A stretch of DNA of 64,000 nt. Source: Pycnococcus provasolii (Eukaryota > Chlorophyta > Pseudoscourfieldiophyceae > Pseudoscourfieldiales). The position numbers and the translations under genes are program-made. How positions within the stretch are numbered: position 1 is the first letter of the stretch; every line of letters starts with the position of its first letter. Where the stretch lies: positions 124,001 to 188,000 of the forward strand of contig CP150562.1 in the NCBI GenBank assembly GCA_049487715.1, read 5' to 3'. Shown piece after piece: positions 61,703 to 64,000 of this stretch. The notes under the pieces were generated by a model that worked only from the letters and a program-made list of their open reading frames with translations, did no database searches and had not been told where the DNA came from.

Positions 61703-62560
61703 ATGGCGTCCTCTCCAACGCCAGAGATCTCCTCAAGGTCGTTTATGGCGACGTTCCGCTCGCACGTGCTACTAGCGGAGAGGTGGAATCGTGACGTAGA
61801 TGTATCTGACCTGGAAGGGTACGCCGAGTCTGGCGCTCGCGAGCTCGGGGCTGGTGCTGGTACCTCGTCGTCTACGCAGCACGCTTACATGCGCTCACCA
61901 GTACACGCATCAAGGCACCCACGTCACCCGCATCACGTCCGTGCGTCTTCATCGCATCCTCCTGCTCACAGTTCGCCGGCGCATGACAATCACTTTGACG
62001 CGCAAACGACAGGGCAGTACAGTGACGAGATGTACTACCACCAGTACTACTATGGAGGAGGAGGACAACAACAACAACCACATCCACATCCACCGCCGCC
62101 GCCGCCTCACGCGTATCATCACTACTTCCAAGGGGGACCGCCGCCGCCGCCGCCGCCGCCGCCGCCTCACTGGAACTACTATCACAACCAATACCACGCC
62201 CCGCCACCTCGTTCGCCATATCATCACAACCACTACGGAGCACACTCGCCGCCGCCGCCGCATCCGCCGCCGCCTCATGACCACCACCACCACCACGCAC
62301 CGCCGCCACGCGGTGAGCCGTCTCCAGGAACTCGCACTGACGCTGCCGGCCTGGCGGAATTCGCGCAAGCGCTACGCGTCACGCTGGACAAACTCGCGGA
62401 GGCGAGCCCGGAACTCGCGGCTGACGGCGCACGGCTCTTTGACGACGACAGCGAGGTTGCGCGCGTGTGCATGGCGTGGTATCACGCCGGATTCGCCACA
62501 GGGTGCGCGCGAGCGCGCAGCGGCGTAAAGAAAGCCGAGCGGGAGTATGGAAAAACCTGA
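61703..62560 (+). CDS. His/Pro-rich protein with SMN-like YG box
   Basis: Encodes 285 residues from ATG 61703. The N-terminus (~1-50) is short and acidic; the middle (~60-220) is rich in His, Pro, Tyr and Gln, with ten-Pro runs coded by CCG repeats. The C-terminus ends in a helix carrying CMAWYHAGFATGCARAR, which fits the YG box of SMN (WYxxG[YF]xTGxxxG), the self-association helix of the snRNP assembly factor. A Tudor domain is not present and the Gemin2-binding segment is not obvious, so this could be a minimal SMN/Yab8-like protein or an unrelated RNA-associated protein. Confidence 0.6.
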   Translation: MASSPTPEISSRSFMATFRSHVLLAERWNRDVDVSDLEGYAESGARELGAGAGTSSSTQHAYMRSPVHASRHPRHPHHVRASSSHPPAHSSPAHDNHFDAQTTGQYSDEMYYHQYYYGGGGQQQQPHPHPPPPPPHAYHHYFQGGPPPPPPPPPPHWNYYHNQYHAPPPRSPYHHNHYGAHSPPPPHPPPPHDHHHHHAPPPRGEPSPGTRTDAAGLAEFAQALRVTLDKLAEASPELAADGARLFDDDSEVARVCMAWYHAGFATGCARARSGVKKAEREYGKT

Positions 62561-62562
62561 GA

Positions 62563-62620
62563 TCCCTCGTTCAGTAATGAAGTTTCACTTTAATTTGTCC
62601 AACGGTCGTCCATTGTGACA
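62563..62620 (+). repeat. Convergent-intergenic element, copy 3
   Basis: GATCCCTCGTTCAGTAATGA then, ~20 bp on, TTTGTCCAACGGTCGTCCAT and TGTGACA. It starts 2 bp after the stop of the His/Pro-rich gene and ends before the stop of the EF-hand gene. Confidence 0.85.
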
Positions 62621-62634
62621 GCATGCTCGCTAAT

Positions 62635-63739
62635 CTATTCGTCCTCATCCTCGTCGAGGCCAACCCATCCCTCGAAGGCGAACAGGAACTCCTTGAACGA
62701 GACTTGGCCGTTGGTGTCCCAGTCCATCTCGGCGAAGCGCTGCGCCGTAAGCGATCTGTCGGTTTTATGGGAGTTGCGATTCAGGCTGCTGCGTTTACCC
62801 TTATCCATGGACGGTCTGTCGCCGAGCGGATTCACTGTCACCACACCTCCACCCGCGGCGGCCGCGGAGGTCGAGGAGCCAGCGCCGCCCGTCTCTTCCC
62901 TGATGTCGCATCGAAAGACGACAAGGGGACGTGCGTGAATGTTGAGAGCATCACATCGACCATACGCGCCCGTGCATGCGCAAGGCAAAACAAAGCAAAA
63001 GAGCAAAGAAAGGCAAAGAAAGGCACGCCGCATGTACACACGCGCGCGCGCGCGCGCGCGCATACGCACACCCACCACCCAGCAAATAGTGCAAACAACA
63101 AAGTCAGCAACAAAAGGATTCGTACCTGCTGATGGACCCGCGCTGGCCCCCCGGTCCCCTGTGCGGCGTCGCGTCGTCCATCTGCGTGAGAACTTCGTCC
63201 TTGGAGATGTAGCCCGAGCCGTCGACGTCGAAGAACAAGAAGGCGTCCGTGGCGAGGTCGATGGCGTTGCGCAGCGCGGCGTTCTCCGACTTGGAGAAGA
63301 AGCTATTTGACTTGCTCGCTCCCGTCGCCTCGAGCAGGTGAATGAGTGCGAGCATGACGACAAACTCCTTGAAGTCGATCTGGCGGTTTCCGTCAAAGTC
63401 GCTCTCCTCGAAGACACGCTTCTTAAGGTCGTCGCTCAGGTCGAACTTGAGGTCGTTGCTAGCCTCCATGAACTCTTCCAGGTCGATGCTGCCGTTGCCG
63501 TCGCGATCTTTCTCGCGGAAGGTGCTCTTCGCCTTTGCAAAGCCGCTCTCCACCTCTGCGAACTTCATCATCACGCTGTTGAATGTCTTGAACTTCTTGC
63601 CCGCTGCAGCGTTTTCCTGCGCGCGAACCTTGAGCGCATCGCAGAGCTTCAAGTCCAACACTGTCGGCTGCTGTGACGCTGCTGACGACCCACCGGAAGT
63701 TTTTGTCGGCGCCTCGCCGCCCGAGCACAAGTTGCCCAT
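62635..63739 (-). CDS. Lipid-anchored four-EF-hand calcium sensor
   Basis: Encoded as join(63126..63739, 62635..62899), 292 residues; the intron 62900..63125 (226 bp, GTACGA..CATCAG) carries a (GC)n/(CA)n microsatellite. MGNLCSGG at the N-terminus fits N-myristoylation at Gly2 with palmitoylation at Cys5. Four EF-hand loops: DRDGNGSIDLEEF, DFDGNRQIDFKEF, DVDGSGYISKDEV and DWDTNGQVSFKEF. The third and fourth are separated by a Gly/Ala/Ser linker coded around the exon junction. It resembles calcineurin B/CBL-type sensors but is longer; a CBL partner (CIPK) match cannot be asserted. Membrane-bound calcium signalling is the likely role. Confidence 0.85.
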
Positions 63740-64000
63740 CTTTCGTGTTGTGTATGTGTGTAACGCCCGCTTCTTTCCCCGAGACTTTGTATCTTACGAA
63801 AGCCCGCTTGCACGTGTGGGCACAAACCAACTCACTTGCCGAGGTGATGTCGTCGCCGCCGATCGCGTTACGTTGCAGGGCTCTCCGTACGCCGAGCTTT
63901 GTGTCACTGTTAGCCGAACGTGCAACGTCGTGAACGAAGCGCAAGGACACAAATAGACACACGAATACGCCAGTCAGTTCAGTACAGCACTGCCCTTACT
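63740..64000. other. Upstream region of EF-hand gene, no other gene seen
   Basis: Contains the promoter side of the four-EF-hand gene. No ORF with family resemblance is visible to the right edge. Confidence 0.5.

Noticed and set aside
1-64000. CRISPR arrays, tRNA or rRNA genes, intact transposons
   Set aside because: No spaced direct-repeat array, cloverleaf, rRNA core, transposase or reverse transcriptase motif was seen by eye; a tRNA scan was not possible here.

Overview
The window is nuclear DNA from a eukaryotic alga, most likely a chlorophyte. Three lines support this. (1) Genes run as long ORFs with few introns, all GT-AG and 64-237 bp where I could place them. (2) TGTAA, the green-algal poly(A) signal, lies just downstream of most stop codons. 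(3) The proteins include plastid types: thioredoxin y, the FLU regulator of chlorophyll synthesis, LL-diaminopimelate aminotransferase and Ser-Pro-rich matrix-type proteins. Short TTAGGG/CCCTAA tracts are scattered through the window. The species cannot be named from sequence alone.

Layout. 1-3.2 kb: a WD40 protein running off the left edge and a two-exon thioredoxin y, both minus. 3.2-7.8 kb: a near-identical inverted pair of secreted glycosyltransferase-like genes flanking a helical-repeat gene. 7.8-8.5 kb: telomere-like and direct-repeat DNA. 8.5-17 kb: a TcdA/ThiF-type enzyme, complex I subunit NDUFB9, and a 2087-residue proline-rich surface protein. 17-25.9 kb: BT1 transporter, splicing factor Prp18, L-type lectin, a SET-domain-like protein ending in RDEL, and a HIT hydrolase. 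26-35.6 kb: WASH-complex subunit SWIP, an EF-hand protein, FLU, and an EH-domain protein. 35.8-44.5 kb: a GAF-domain protein, a kinesin-1-type motor, and an ABCF ATPase. 45-56.6 kb: one giant five-exon polycystin-like channel gene with two C-type lectin domains. 56.7-63.7 kb: an unknown, apparently frameshifted gene, dapL, MTFP1, a His/Pro-rich protein with an SMN-like YG box, and a lipid-anchored four-EF-hand protein.

The genes form no operon. They cover plastid control (FLU, Trx y, DapL), mitochondrial function (NDUFB9, MTFP1), endosomal traffic (SWIP, EH protein), calcium signalling (polycystin and two EF-hand proteins), and the cell surface. The most notable non-coding observations are two. 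A two-core element of about 50-85 bp occurs three times, each time between convergent genes. TTAGGG-type tracts lie about 36-110 bp upstream of seven start codons.
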